Assembly: GCA_944990035.1 (NCBI GenBank)
Contig: CALYLX010000096.1
Location: 1-64,000, forward strand
Direction of reading: 5' to 3'
Origin: Clitopilus passeckerianus
Taxonomy: Eukaryota; Basidiomycota; Agaricomycetes; Agaricales; Entolomataceae
DNA length: 64,000 bases
Shown: positions 46,516-58,234 of the stretch, in pieces
Position numbering within the stretch: the stretch's first letter is position 1
How the letters are laid out: each line of letters begins with the position of its first letter
Notes under the pieces: generated by a model
What the model was told of the DNA's origin: nothing
The model's input: the letters and a program-made list of their open reading frames with translations, nothing else
Databases searched by the model: none
Program-made: the position numbers and the translations under genes

Positions 46516-48452
46516 TTAAGCACTGGACAAGGTGAAGGAGTTAGTGCGGCATTCCAAAGCATACAGGAGGAGCTCACTTTCTGAAAGTGCAACTGTATCC
46601 AGCGAAAAGGTATCCGGTTCGTCTATGGTTTTCCTGAAGCTTTTACGAGAGTTGATGCTAAGAGAAAGGGTTTCGGACTGAGCCAGAAGTCGAAAACTAA
46701 AAGAGGATGCTTGGAACGTACGTAACCTAGAGGTGGTAAGAGTTAGCCAAGAGGCAGGATCGAGAAAATCAGAGGAGGCGTACCAATGCAGAATTGACAT
46801 AGACTACCGTTAAATAATAGAGGTCATCAGACTAACGCTCTTCAGCGACAAGGCTGCCACTTACACTTGCTGACAACCTCCACAAAAGCTGGGATATGTC
46901 AGCTCCGACTAGGAAATCATGGAGGGAAGCACAACTAACCTGTAAAATGCGTCGTGGTCGGTAGAGCGTGGAACTGATCAGGAGCGTTAACAATCGCAGC
47001 GTAGAACCAAAGTGTGCAGGCATACTGTAGCAAAGCAAACCACTGATATCAAACTCGTCACTAGACCGATATTGACACTGAATATGATCAACCGATCCAG
47101 TACTTTCTCCGTTCTAAGGAATCAAAAGCGTCAGCCCTAGCGACACCAAAATCCTCTAGAGAAACTACACTAACGCTCTGAACCCAGATCTTGACCTGTT
47201 CAAGTAGTACACCAGCGAAAGGGTGATGAGCAGGTCACAAGCCATCGCAGTTGCTAGCTGGGAAGAATACAGAGCTGACAGATTTGGCCCATGAACGGAT
47301 GTGAGGAGGGGGTTGATGAACCTATATCAAGGGCGAAGCAGCATTAGGTCTTCGAGGTCATATCCGGGGGGGAAGGGAACGTACAGAAAAGCGTCGTCGG
47401 CTGTACAAGCGTGTGGCTTGTCAATGAGCAAGACGTTGGAAAAGGCAAGATGTGAGAAACGGACCAATCCCGAGACCTAGCTGGGCTATTGAGAGGAACG
47501 TCTGGAATATCAAGGCATCAGTCCAATATTCACACCGGAAAGTAGAAAATTCGACGCACGATAGCCGCTAGGACCCACTTTCCACTTCTTCTATAACGAC
47601 TGACTATTGGAACTTGTCAAGTAACATTCGCCTGGATGGGTGGGAGGACGCACGATTCCAGACTCTCCATCCATAAAACCTGTTTGATGGTGAGTATTAG
47701 CTAGCAGATGGGGTTGGGGACTAACGCTTGGACGATGCTTGTTAAGACAATCTAAGGCATAAGCGCTGAGTTGAAGCTCTAGAGACGGCATAATGAGGGC
47801 TCACCGTGAGCGTGAACGAGACCTAGCATCAGGTTGTGTAAGAATTCCAAGCAATACGAAGTGAATGGATCGTACCGCAAATGTACTATGGATAGCAGGT
47901 ATCAGCACCATCTAAGGTTTAAGACGTTCATAAGGCCACGCACCTCCGGACGTATATAACATCTTGAGTCTTTTCTGGCAGTTTGCACTCCACGAATAAG
48001 TAATAGGCCGCTTCTGTGGCTAATATTTGATGTGCCGTTTCCAGAAGGCTTTCGAAGTGAACAATTAAATATTTCGTCACACGTCAAGTTCAGGGGGAAA
48101 CTGACAGTAGCAATCCAACCTGTAGTAGAGTTATGGTCAGCCTCGCTTCAGAGAGAAAAGATTCTCCTGGACGAACCAAAGACTTTATAACAATGGAATC
48201 CTTTGGGTACGCCCTGTAGTAGTATATCGTCTGCGCCCATACGATGCCGTAAAGACTGTAAGGTTTATGGTTCAGCCATTTATTCCTCCTCTACTCGTTG
48301 CCGGTGTTCTTACCCACAACTCGCCATGACCCCTGGAAATAACGATACGACAGTGAGCAGCCCTGAGATAACATGGAAGACCGAGGCAATTCACCAACAA
48401 GAAAGGGTGCCTCTAAGGTCCCATAGTTGACAACGGGTGCAGCAGACGTCAT
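46516..48452 (-). CDS. DUF6534 multi-pass membrane protein (copy 3)
   Basis: The ATG at 48452 starts M-T-S-A-A-P-V-V-N-Y-G-T-L-E-A-P-F-L-V. Small exons then give L-Y-G-I-V-W-A-Q-T-I-Y-Y-Y-R-A-Y-P-K-D, L-E-T-A-H-Q-I-L-A-T-E-A-A-Y-Y, a helix block around 47300, R-S-R-S-G-F-R, T-E-K-V-L-D-R-L-I-I-F-S-V-N-I-G, A-L-P-T-T-T-H-F, A-F-V-E-V-V-S-K-V-Y-V-N-S-A-L-V-T and I-N-S-R-K-S-F-R. The C-terminal tail ends S-F-T-L-S-S-A at 46516. The tail is longer and different from copies 1 and 2, and the N-terminus lacks P-P-G-L-P-S-N, so this is the most diverged copy. A 5-nt micro-exon (46722-46726) is required. The junctions I checked (start to 47,900 and 47,100 to the end) are in frame; the middle was followed only by landmarks. 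Role unknown. Confidence 0.78.
46722..46726 (-). other. 5-nt micro-exon in DUF6534 copy 3
   Basis: GTTAC (minus strand) sits between a 57-bp intron (GTACGC...CTCTAG) and a 64-bp intron (GTACGT...TCTTAG). Only with it does Y-V-N-S-A-L run in frame into V-T-I-N-S-R-K-S. Copy 1 has these codons unsplit and copy 2 has only the second intron. Confidence 0.7.
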
Positions 48453-50862
48453 GCTACGCTATGGGACCAAGCCCGAGGTCCCAAGCGTATTCCTCTTGAA
48501 GTTCGGTATTCTGGATAAAGAGGTATAGCTAGTCAACACTGAGGGCCAGCAAGCTCCAAGTCGACCGAGCTGCGCCAGTCTGGTGATCGTCAAGGATCGT
48601 CGAGGAGCCGGCGAACGCTTCCTCCAGAATTTCTTTCGCATGCCAGGCCGGAGTTACGAGGAGCGCTGAAGAATATTCCCATGCGGAGCCGGTAACTCGA
48701 CTAGTAGTGGGAATCGACGTATATCAGCGTCTACCACGAGGCTTACGGTGGTCCCGCCATGTGTGTATTTGCCCAAGAGGCTTCGATTATGATGACTGTC
48801 ACCCAAGGATAGGCGTTTGAATAGCCTTTGGCGGTGGAGGAAGACCGCCAATTGCCAGATTTGTGCCGGACGGGTACTGTTGGCGCTCGGATCAATGATG
48901 CATCCAAATGGGGATGACATCAGCGGCCAGTTATGCCGAAGGCCCGAAACTGAGAGAGCTCATCCCAGGACAAAGAAAGTTTGAGGGTTTATTTGGGTTT
49001 TATCAAGCACAGGGAAGTTATGAATAGGCCGTCATTCAAGGGATAAATTGTAGGTTATAAGCCTTAATCCATACTCAATTACATTTTCTGCAGGCTCCTC
49101 AAGCCACCTCAGCTCAATTTATATTTAAGGACGTCCCAAAAATACAATACTAGCATTAGACGTTCTCGGAGTATTCACATACATATATCCACAGAACTTC
49201 TCCCTTCGGCAACTTATTTCCACAATTTTCATCAAGTATAAGCAAGACTACCACCTATCCAACATTGACAGAACAACCTGATCAGCCATCAGATTTTCGA
49301 GGGTGGGCGAGATGTAAAGGAGCTGGCTGCCTCTCAATCCTGTCGACGATCGAACTTGAAGTGAACAGCTTGATTGATCATTCGAAAAAGTGTGGTAATA
49401 GACGGATCGTCGTGCTGTACAAAGATGAGGTTTCTGGCAATCATTTGGACAGCAGATCAGAATCCAAGAAACCTTCCACGTCCAGCTGCAGTCCGCAAAG
49501 TTTCCTAACGAGCTTAGCCTAAGCTTGGCTGTCAATGTCACCTTGTCAAAGACTCCCTTCGAGCCTCGCGCACGAAGGCTCCGCTCTATGCCCACAGTCA
49601 AGTACGCCGTCGTACTTCGCCTTTGTCCCTGTGTGGCTCGATGTGTTCGAGAACAAACGTAGGCTCCAACGGAGTTCTAGTTGCTGCTCCAAACGTCGGG
49701 GCGCTGGCGGTGAACTCTTTGAAACGTGTCCGTTCGAAAACTTCGAGGGGAGTAAAACTAGGCTCGATTCATGCCCTTCATGGAAGTTGGCAGTAAGTAA
49801 AGGCAGAAGCGAACATCCAACAGGGGTCGTATGAAAGTAGCTATAGGAGTCATGTATCGCATGGTCAAGCGAGGCATGCAATGAGTGGACAGAGAAACAT
49901 ATTCCTAGATCTAGCGAATTGCTTGTCGGCGAATTCTAGGATTCGGCAGAGCAGAGGCCAGGATTAAGGAGTTGATTGAGTTGCTAGAGATCGGAAGCTT
50001 TCAGAGAATCAGAGACTGATTGGGAGTGTGGTCATGAGTTCGCCGAGCTTTCGGATCCGCACGAAGCATGTCATGGAGGGGGTGTTCCTTCTTACACGAT
50101 TGAATGGGAAACCAACACGTTCTGATGCAAGCTGTTCAGGTAGACAGGACTCGCTGCCTAGTCTCTAGAGACTCAGCTGCCAATGGACAGCTGAGGAGGA
50201 TGATAACAGTGGCCCATATGGTAGCTGAGAGATAGACATCATCCGTCAACGTCGTGTAGTGTCGTGAAAGAAGCTCTTTAACAGGAAGACATGCAGAAAA
50301 GCGAATCAGCAGACTAAGGTTTCCCCTTGTATGGATCAGTGCTTGATGGCGATTACTGATTGATGTTTATAGCTTCTAGTGGCATACATCTGCCCAGAGT
50401 ATTCCTTTGCGTATGTAGTCTCTCATAGGGAGAAAGCGACAAAGGTTTTAGTTTTTTTAGAGGAAGTCCTGAACTCGAGTCACTGTGAAATGTCAAACCG
50501 TCATGATAGAGTTGAATCAAAATGAGAGCCTCATGTCAAGGTGGCCCTGAGATCGTGACGGACCTGCAAAGAAAACCGAGATCAAACCAACAAATTGCGT
50601 GGGAACTATTATTGGAGGTATGCAGGTACCTTGTCGTCTTACGTTCCTTGTTACATCTTTTCGTTGTGTGCTCCAAGCACTGGACATTCGGTGAGCAGCA
50701 AAAGTGCTCGAATACAGGCTAAACTAACACACATCGAAACTCTGAAGTTTTTAGAAAGTTTTCGTCGAAAGATCTGCTTTCTTTTATTATATGATTCAAC
50801 CGCGGCCGTTGCAGGATTAGCCTACACCGGACCACTATCGCTGGCATTGTTCAGGCAGGAAA
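48453..50862. other. 2.4 kb intergenic region
   Basis: The left end is the DUF6534 copy 3 promoter and the right end the promoter of the large Ser-rich gene. Frames of 60-117 codons on both strands (for example 49248-49601 minus) show no motif. This looks like the boundary between the accessory metabolic region and conserved flanking DNA. Confidence 0.4.
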
Positions 50863-53800
50863 ATGTCCTCTAAAACTCGTAGCCCAGCCCAGATACCCCG
50901 CATACCCGGCTTGGGCTTCGCGAAACTGGCACGAAGGTTGTCAAACAGTTCGGCACGTCGATCTCGCGAAGTTGAGGTAACTCCGAATGACGAGGATTGG
51001 TTCATCCCCTACAACGGCACCTACGAACCCCCTAAGGCGGCTCTCAAGGGCAAGAAGGACAGAGACAGCTGGGGGGACCCCATATATGGCGACGATGACG
51101 AGGGGACCGCCGTCGCCAGCCTCGATTCCCCCATCCGATACCACGTCGACCGTGATGCGCTCCTCCGTGGCAAGCAGAGCCACGACTCCGAGCTGGGCTC
51201 AGAACAACGACGGACGAGTCCTAGACATCGGTCGCATACCCATTCAGCAACCACTGGCCAAACCACCGTTTATGGCACGGTGCATTCGGCTACGAGAACG
51301 AGCTTCTCATCACAGCGACGCTCAACCGTCCACTCGCGGCCACCTATGTCTTCGTACATCAACCTCGATGCTGCAGGCGGCGTCGGCGAGTCACCCATGC
51401 CGCCTCCCTTTCAGCCACATCAACCACACAAACGCAGCCCGTCAAAGGACGCCAACACCCTTAGCATTGCGAGCATCTTCTCAGTAAGCAGCCAAGGCCG
51501 TCGTGGGTCCGTTGCTAGCAATCTCCTTCGCAAGTTCACCGGCACCCGTGGCCCTGCATTGGCGTCTTCATCTGACGTCAAGCATGACCACCCCCAAAGC
51601 AAACCTCACCGACGGAGTTCTTCAGATTCGACGCATATATTGCCACCGAATTCTTCAAGTCCCTTACGACGCCGAGTGGATGTGGGGGTCGCGGGGACTG
51701 AGGAAGACCATCGCTATGGCACTGTTCATTCACCTGTTGGCGCCACCTTCGTTTCAGAAGACCCGTTTTCGAGCAATGCTAATACGGTGGAAAGTACAAG
51801 TACACCGTCACCCACAAAGGCACGACATCCATACGCTGCAGTTTTTCCCGTCAGACAAGATTTGGACGAGTACAAGTCATCACCTTTACCTGGCATTATG
51901 ACGTCATCACCAATTCGGGCACAAGCCCAGCCTCAATCGAATTTCAAGACTCTGCCTCGACAGCCGCCTAGTTCGAGTCCACGCCCGCATTTTGGGTTCT
52001 TGCCCTCACGGAGCATCAAGCGCAACAAAAACTCGGCCTCGACTCCTGACCTGCGGTTATACTCCACCGCACACACCAAGGAGAAGGAGACCAAGAACGC
52101 TGCTGGGAAATCGAGTAGCACCAGGGATCGGTGGTTATCCCCCGAAACATGGTGTGACGCCCTGCTCTTCCCTCGGCCAAGGCTCAAAATGAAGGTGGAC
52201 GGTGCCGCGGCCAAGACTCGGGCCATGAGTACTTGGGAGTTTCTCCCTACGGCTGCTACCCCTGAGCCGGAAGAGGCTGTTGTTTCGAGGGTGCTGGCGC
52301 ATTCAAGGTCGCATCATAATCTGGGGGCCAGGAACGAACCTCAGAAGGTGGTCAAGAAGGTGGAAGATCCTGGGCCTTCACGGGTCGGACCACCACCTGC
52401 CGATGAAGCTGCTGAGAAGGAGGCACGGCCGAAGAGCTTTTCATGGGATGATATGGCGATACCGACTCCAGTGCCATCTCTATCAAAGTAGGTCGTGTTC
52501 CCACTACCATTCCAAACATTTCTGACTTTATTATTGTACAGAGTTCTAGAGGAAGGCGAACGCCTTGACAGCGAACGAAAGGAATGGCAGCAACAAGCCA
52601 AACAATCCTTCCAGAACTCCCGATCTCGCAGTATCTCCCGCGCCCGCTCCAAGTCACTCACACAGAAAGGGCCCAACCGACAAGAGTCCTGGGCTGAAAA
52701 TATCGACTTCCTCGCAGCCCGAGCTTGCCTTGGAAAACAGATCGATATGCCCGCGATCACTATCAAAGTCACTTCCCCCGAATCGCAGACCCCTCAGAAG
52801 ACGTACAATAAACTTGCGAAGCATCACGAACATGCAAGGACGGATTCTTGGAGTCGTTCGGCGTTCAAGGGCGCTAAGCCGGCAGTTGGGAGGGGGATTG
52901 TGGCGGCTCAGCATCAGAAGTTCCCGTCGGCGGATTCGGGATCGACGACGTCGTTGATTGGACCGTTTGAACGTGCACTCAAGAGGGGAGAGACGAAGGT
53001 GCTTAGGCAACCTGATCCCGCGCAGCTTGCTGGTGATCATTTTGCACCCTCGGAGGACACCCATAACACGCACCTATATTCGGTATCCCCTGCGCCTTCC
53101 GGATCGTCGGCGGGAGATGTGAGGATGGGAATAGCGTTATCAACACCACCTATGGTGGACAGCTCGGCGGATATGGAGAGTTTGAAGATGCCTTCGCATC
53201 CGTATGCTCAAGGCGGGATGTATACGACAAGACAATATGTCCCTGCACATCTACCTTCGGCACAGGATGATGGTCAAAAGACTCCTGCTATCACTCCACC
53301 CCCTGATTCTGTTCACGACCAGGACCGCTCGAGAGAAACTCCTTCACCCCTTACTTTCGCCCACCCATACGCCCAACGCAGTCCTTCGCAGAATTCTTAC
53401 AGCTCTGTAACGAAGATTGTTCCCATACCGCGCCATGACAGCACCATTCCCCCCGCATCGAAAATGTGGGCTCCCCTGGCACCTGGGATCGTACGGGAAG
53501 TCCTGCCGGGAGAGATTTCCTACTCTCCCTTCCTTGCAGCGCACGAAGATGAAGCTGAGAAGATACGAGAAGATGCCAGCGATACCGTCGGCATGGGCGA
53601 GGCTCTCGCTTTCACTTCTAACGCGCCATCGGATGATGTCGTTATCTCCAACCACCCATATTCCTCGGACGCTGGTGGTCGGAGGGCGTTCAGGCAGCCT
53701 GTGCAGTATGACACGACGAGGCCTTATCTCAGCCATACCAAGACGCCTGATACGGGACATACATTCGCGTCCTCAGGTCTGCTGAGAGCGAACTCCGATC

Positions 53801-55056
53801 CTGCGACTCAGCAGCAGCAGCCCGAATTCCCCAGGCAGGATTCGTCAGGGTCTGGGAGTCTGCAGGTCCCGGACATAGCTCGGCACGATTCGTCTGGGTC
53901 TGCAAGTATTCAGCATATCAGAACGACAAGCACGTCGCCGGAAAGCCCGTCACCTCCAGGTTCCCCTCGTCCGTTCGACAACCCCGATGCGTTGGATAAT
54001 TTCTATGACCTATTCTACCGCTCGCGTCACCAGTCGGAACGAGTGTCACAGGCAACGTTCTCCTCTCAATCCACTACCCCAGCTGGGTCCCGTGGTAGAC
54101 GAGGAGGGAGTGGGTTGACGAGTTTGGCACGGCAGATCAGCGAGGAGCTGATGTCGCTTGAGATGGAGCGGGACAGGGAGGATAGCCATTATTCAAGGAA
54201 TTCGTTTGACCGGCCGACGGTTGGACATTCAAGGGCCCGTACGGGGTCGACGCTTGAGTTCGTGTTTGAGGAGAATCCAAGACTCAGGAGTTCCTCTGGA
54301 GAGGATACGGCTTCTATGGGAGGGGCTAATCCTTCAACGTTCTCGTCTGTTGGGATTCCGGAGGATGTTGCGTCTTCGCGTGCTTCGTCGCCTTTGCCAC
54401 CTCATGCTGAAGAAGATGAGGATGATGAAGGTTCGTTTACTTTCCCTTGTCGGCCATTTATATGTACTGACTCAAGCATTTCCTTTTCAGGTTTGATGCG
54501 AGTGGGAGCTGTTGAACCTTTCCTGACTCCTCCTGCTGTCTTCAGCCCGCACCGCACGTCCTACACCGGCCACATGTCGATTCCAGAGGACAACGAAGAT
54601 GTTGCTGAAGACGAAGATGGCGGGCCAATCATCGACTACGCTCTTCTTGACCACAATGGAGAGCGTCGTGAAAGCAACCTTCTTTCCCCCAACACTCGCT
54701 ACAGCTCTGGCCTCCGCCCCTTCTCTAGTGATATGATTCGCAGCAGTTATATCACAACATCGACTATGTCCAGGATGTCTGGCCTCTCGGACTTCCCTGA
54801 GCCCCCAACGATCCCAACGGGTTCCATGCATAGCAATTTCTTCGACAAGCAAAGTGATACCCAAGGATCATCTTCCATACCTCCTGCTATACCACGCAAT
54901 CCCAATACCAACGATGATCTAGTCACCGTGAAAAACCAACACCGTCTTACCCTAGGAGGAATCGAGGAGCTGGAGGATTACTCCTACTCCTCTTCCAACC
55001 CGTCTTCACCTACCTCACCTATCTCACCCATATCCCATACTTCTTCGCGTTCCTAA
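50863..55056 (+). CDS. Large Ser/Pro-rich, intrinsically disordered protein
   Basis: Three exons (50863-52487, 52542-54430, 54491-55056) give 1359 residues. The second intron is 60 bp and stop-free. The start is MSSKTRSPAQIPRIPGLGF, then a basic, Ser-rich head (S-N-S-S-A-R-R-S-R) and a conserved-looking acidic/aromatic block N-D-E-D-W-F-I-P-Y-N-G-T-Y-E-P-P. The rest is low complexity: Ser, Pro, Thr, His-rich, with repeated H-P-Y-A units (A-T-R-H-P-Y-A-like, S-H-P-Y-A-Q, A-H-P-Y-A-Q, N-H-P-Y-S) and two R-x-D-S-S-G-S-x-S repeats near 53,840-53,920. A Glu-rich helix (V-L-E-E-G-E-R-L-D-S-E-R-K-E-W) follows intron 1. There is no membrane segment or catalytic motif. The many S-P and R-x-x-S sites suggest phosphorylation, perhaps a scaffold or polarity/signalling protein. 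I do not recognise the family. The frame is intact over 4 kb. Confidence 0.88.
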
Positions 55057-55466
55057 CATTCGTCTTCTTACACTACAAACCTGCAAATCTTTAAATTTAC
55101 AGCACACATTCATTCTCTTGAGTCGTTCAATCTATTTTTATTTCTCAATCCATACCGTAGTGTATTTTTAGTTCATACCTCGTCGCTTTCCCTTTGCATT
55201 AGTTGTATTCGTTGTGGCTCGTAATTTGGCAATAACTTCCTGGTTGCCTGCATTGAAATCGGATTCGAAAGCTTGACGAAAGTAGACTGAGAAAGCCTAG
55301 TCTTAGGCGGCATTTCGCCAATTCAAGGTCTTTGAGGAGTGCGTTGTGGCCAGCAAAAGAGGTTGATTCTGAAGATGTATGTACTAGTGTATAAAAGCAA
55401 AATATGACATCTGATAATGGTACAAAGGCCATCCTATGTCGTTGTAGCATTCGTATACGGTATATA
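55057..55466. other. Shared 3' region of convergent genes
   Basis: 410 bp between the ends of the Ser-rich gene and the minus-strand F-box gene. It is AT-rich after 55,060, as expected for 3' UTRs. No hairpin terminator or gene seen. Confidence 0.4.
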
Positions 55467-57223
55467 TTATATATCTGGAAGCCGATGTCCCGAAGCTCGT
55501 TTAAACGACCACACTGCGCGAGCCTTTCGAATCCTCTCAAAACATTCTAAAAGTCCCATTATATTCGACTTTATTGGACCCTGATACCCTCTGAAAGTTA
55601 TTGGCCCGTCAAAATAGAGGTGCAGTATGGGAGCTCCCTGGGGATTTAGGGTAGGCTCAAAAATGCTATCTCCTGAGGGTCGAAAAGACGCCAGAACCTT
55701 TAAAAGAGCGGGGTGTCGTTCTATCACCAGATCGACCTCCGAGATGTTGTCTAGGGACCCGAACGCTTTCCATAGGTTCGTGTCGGAAAAATCTAGATAG
55801 TACATCAGTAGCTTCAAATTTCGGAAGATGTCTAGGTGCGGTAGTTCACTAACAAAAGTTGGGATTGCCGGGATGTCGAGAGTAAACTTCCTGATGTAGA
55901 GGTTCTCATAGTCGTCGACAGTGATCCTATAGCCTCCCTCGAGGTGAAAAACGCCTAATGAGAGAATGGGAGGGCAGAAACCTTCACAGGATTTTATGAG
56001 GAGGTGTCGCAGGGCATCCTGATACGGTCTAATTTGATCCCCGCCTTCGTCCCACAGATCATAGAAAGTGAGGTCGGTCATGCTGGTAGGAGGATAGCTG
56101 ATGTGATCCAAAAAGATCTGGGCTGCTTGTACGCTGGCGGTGAGGTGCATAACCTTCAGATTTGCCAAAAATACAGGACGTTGGAGACTGCCGCAATATT
56201 CGAAATCTTCCGGTGCCAGCGGTCGGAAAACATTGCCAAGATACAGGTATTCGACGTTGGGGAATCTTTTGAGAGTTGAAAGCGCTTGTGATAGAGACGA
56301 TTGTTGATTTACGGCGTCTCTTTCAGCCATATCTCCAGGTTTGTTATTTGAGAGGAAAGTGGGGGCACCGTTTGAAGGGGTACGTTTAGCAGTGTCCAAT
56401 TGTAAAGAAAAACGGTTTGCAATTTTGGTGCGCCACGAATGAGTCCTGCCAAGTCCAGCCCATTGCTGGTGGCAGGCGTGCACTCCAGAGCGAGGAATTC
56501 CAGTTCTGGCGCTCTCCCCGTGTTGAGAAGAGATAAGAACTGGTGGAATCCCGGAGATGCTTGAGTAGCTGTGAGCCTCATCAGCCTGAAAGCTTTTATA
56601 CGGCTCCAAATCTGGCTGGCTATGGTCATCACGCTGGCAGTGGTAGCATGATTGGCACTTCGACCTCTTGGAAGTTGTTGTACGGCATGACAATCAATTA
56701 CGAGGGATAGCGGAGTAGTGCCCGCGCGCTCGAGCAGTAGGGAGGCTAGGTTAGGGCGTAAAAGGAGACATGGCCATCGCCAAAGGGTTGGCGAATTGAG
56801 AGCGAGTCGTCGCCACTTGGAACAGACGTGGGTGACACTTAGCCATTCTTTCATCGATCCCGGGGTGGCCCCAGCGTTATGCGCGGAGTATGCGAAGATC
56901 TTAATGAGAAGATCTTCGGGCAGACGAGCCACGTCGCAAAATTTGTTCTGTTGTATCTCCCAGAACCGGATCCTCTCTTTACAAGCCACAATCTGTATTT
57001 CGTAGTCTCGAATACTGTCCCTGAGATGACTGATTTCTTCCGTGATTATAGCGAATGCAGTCTGCTTCGCCATCGGGGTGCTAAAGACGTCGATACTTTC
57101 GAATAGACTGTCGTGAGCTTACAAGATGCTGATTGTTAGTCAAAGACCTAAAAGCTCATTTCACACCTCACCGTGACCAATCTTTACGGACTCCTTTCTT
57201 GCTTGCTGCCTCTGTTGCACCAT
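55467..57223 (-). pseudogene. F-box/LRR-like protein (F-box 1), one frameshift
   Basis: F-box proteins act as substrate adaptors of SCF ubiquitin ligases, and mushrooms have large, fast-evolving sets. The ATG at 57223 gives a short exon M-V-Q-Q-R-Q-Q-A-R-K, then after a 60-bp intron A-H-D-S-L-F-E-S-I-D-V-F-S-T-P. A coiled-coil-like stretch (E-E-I-S-H-L-R-D-S-I-R-D-Y-E) precedes the F-box R-L-P-E-D-L-L-I-K-I-F, then V-T-H-V-C-S-K-W-R-R-L-A-L and W-R-W-P. The C-terminal half has irregular leucine-rich segments, ending at TAA 55467-55469. The two halves are in different frames: the first reaches a stop after L-K-E-T-P (near 56310), the second continues N-Q-Q-S-S-L-S-Q-A-L. No intron of acceptable length fits. 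Thus a 1-nt indel and a likely pseudogene. F-box 2 is its closest relative. Confidence 0.75.
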
Positions 57224-57605
57224 TGGCTGGTAGGGAATAGCCTGCAGAATTGTACCACTATGCCAGTAGTAATTTCCACCGATAAAAGTCACCGACATAA
57301 TCTGCAATCGTGTTATTGATGGTGGGAGATTCGATGAGCATTTGGCGTCGTTTTATTGTCCACCTTTCTTGCTTCCCACGTGCCTACTATTATTAACTAG
57401 AGTCACGATGGCCATTTCCCTGAGCACATCCACTCGAGCTCAGAGTTTGGAAAGCGATATAGCCTATCGCGTCGCACTTATGGCTTCTCGTCGCTGAGAA
57501 GGTAGTTGGTGAGCAATTCTGTCGGAGCTGAAAAAAATCTGTGAATTGCAACAAACGCGATCTCAGCCGAAAGCATACATTGGACGGTCAACTATGTGCT
57601 GGAAA

Positions 57606-58170
57606 TCAAGCTACACCACTATCACTAATAGCTTTGCGTTGATCTTCCCTTGCACCGCGAACGGCTTTCCTAACGGCTAGAATCCTCATGAAGCATTCTC
57701 GATTCCCTATCACTCCATCCCAGTGGTCCTTGTAGTTGTGATATGACATATGTTCGTTAAAATATAATTGAGCGACCTGGATTCCTTGAGGAGGGACCGA
57801 ATCGAAAATTCTCTCGCCCGAGGGACGGAAACACCGGAGAACTCGCAGAAAGGCGGGGTGCTGACTGAAGTGCGTCTGGATCTTTACTAGATTGCCGAGA
57901 GTTCCGAATGATTTCCAAATCTCGGTATCAATGAAGCCTAACTTGTATACCAACCACTCGAGAGCGCCGAGGGCCAACAAGTGTGGTAGTCTAGCGATGA
58001 ACTCCATCAGAGGAGATGTGTGTAACTGGAACTGAGCGCCGCCAGAACTTCGACGGGAACCAGTGCAAACCATGTACCCGTCGTTTTTGGGATTCTGCTT
58101 CAAACTGAGCGACCGCATGGCCCGCGAAGACTGCCACACCCAGTGGCTAGGAGATCTTCCAATGCGTTAA
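57606..58170 (-). pseudogene. Truncated F-box/LRR C-terminal fragment
   Basis: This fragment matches only the last third of F-box 2. It begins around A-L-E-D-L-L-A-T-G-C-G (about 58165), has a frame break a few codons later, and then runs open through I-A-R-L-P-H-L, Y-K-L-G-F-I-D-T-E-I-W-K-S-F-G-T-L, H-P-A-F-L-R-V-L-R-C-F-R-P-S-G-E-R-I-F-D and A-Q-L-Y-F-N-E-H to a stop at 57606. No F-box, start or upstream exons exist between it and the end of F-box 2. A 5'-truncated tandem duplicate, without function as an SCF adaptor. Confidence 0.75.
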
Positions 58171-58234
58171 TATGTGTGAAAAGTGACCGGATCAATAATG
58201 GTATTATCAAGATACCCCAGAGAGAAAATACACT

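Noticed and set aside
52341..52772. Long minus-strand frames opposite the Ser-rich gene
   Set aside because: Shadows of the dense Ser/Arg codon use of the real plus-strand gene; no motifs.
56290..56330. Possible intron joining the two halves of F-box 1
   Set aside because: The only GT-AG pair that fits the frame leaves an intron of about 31 nt, too short for the 49-65 nt introns seen throughout the window.
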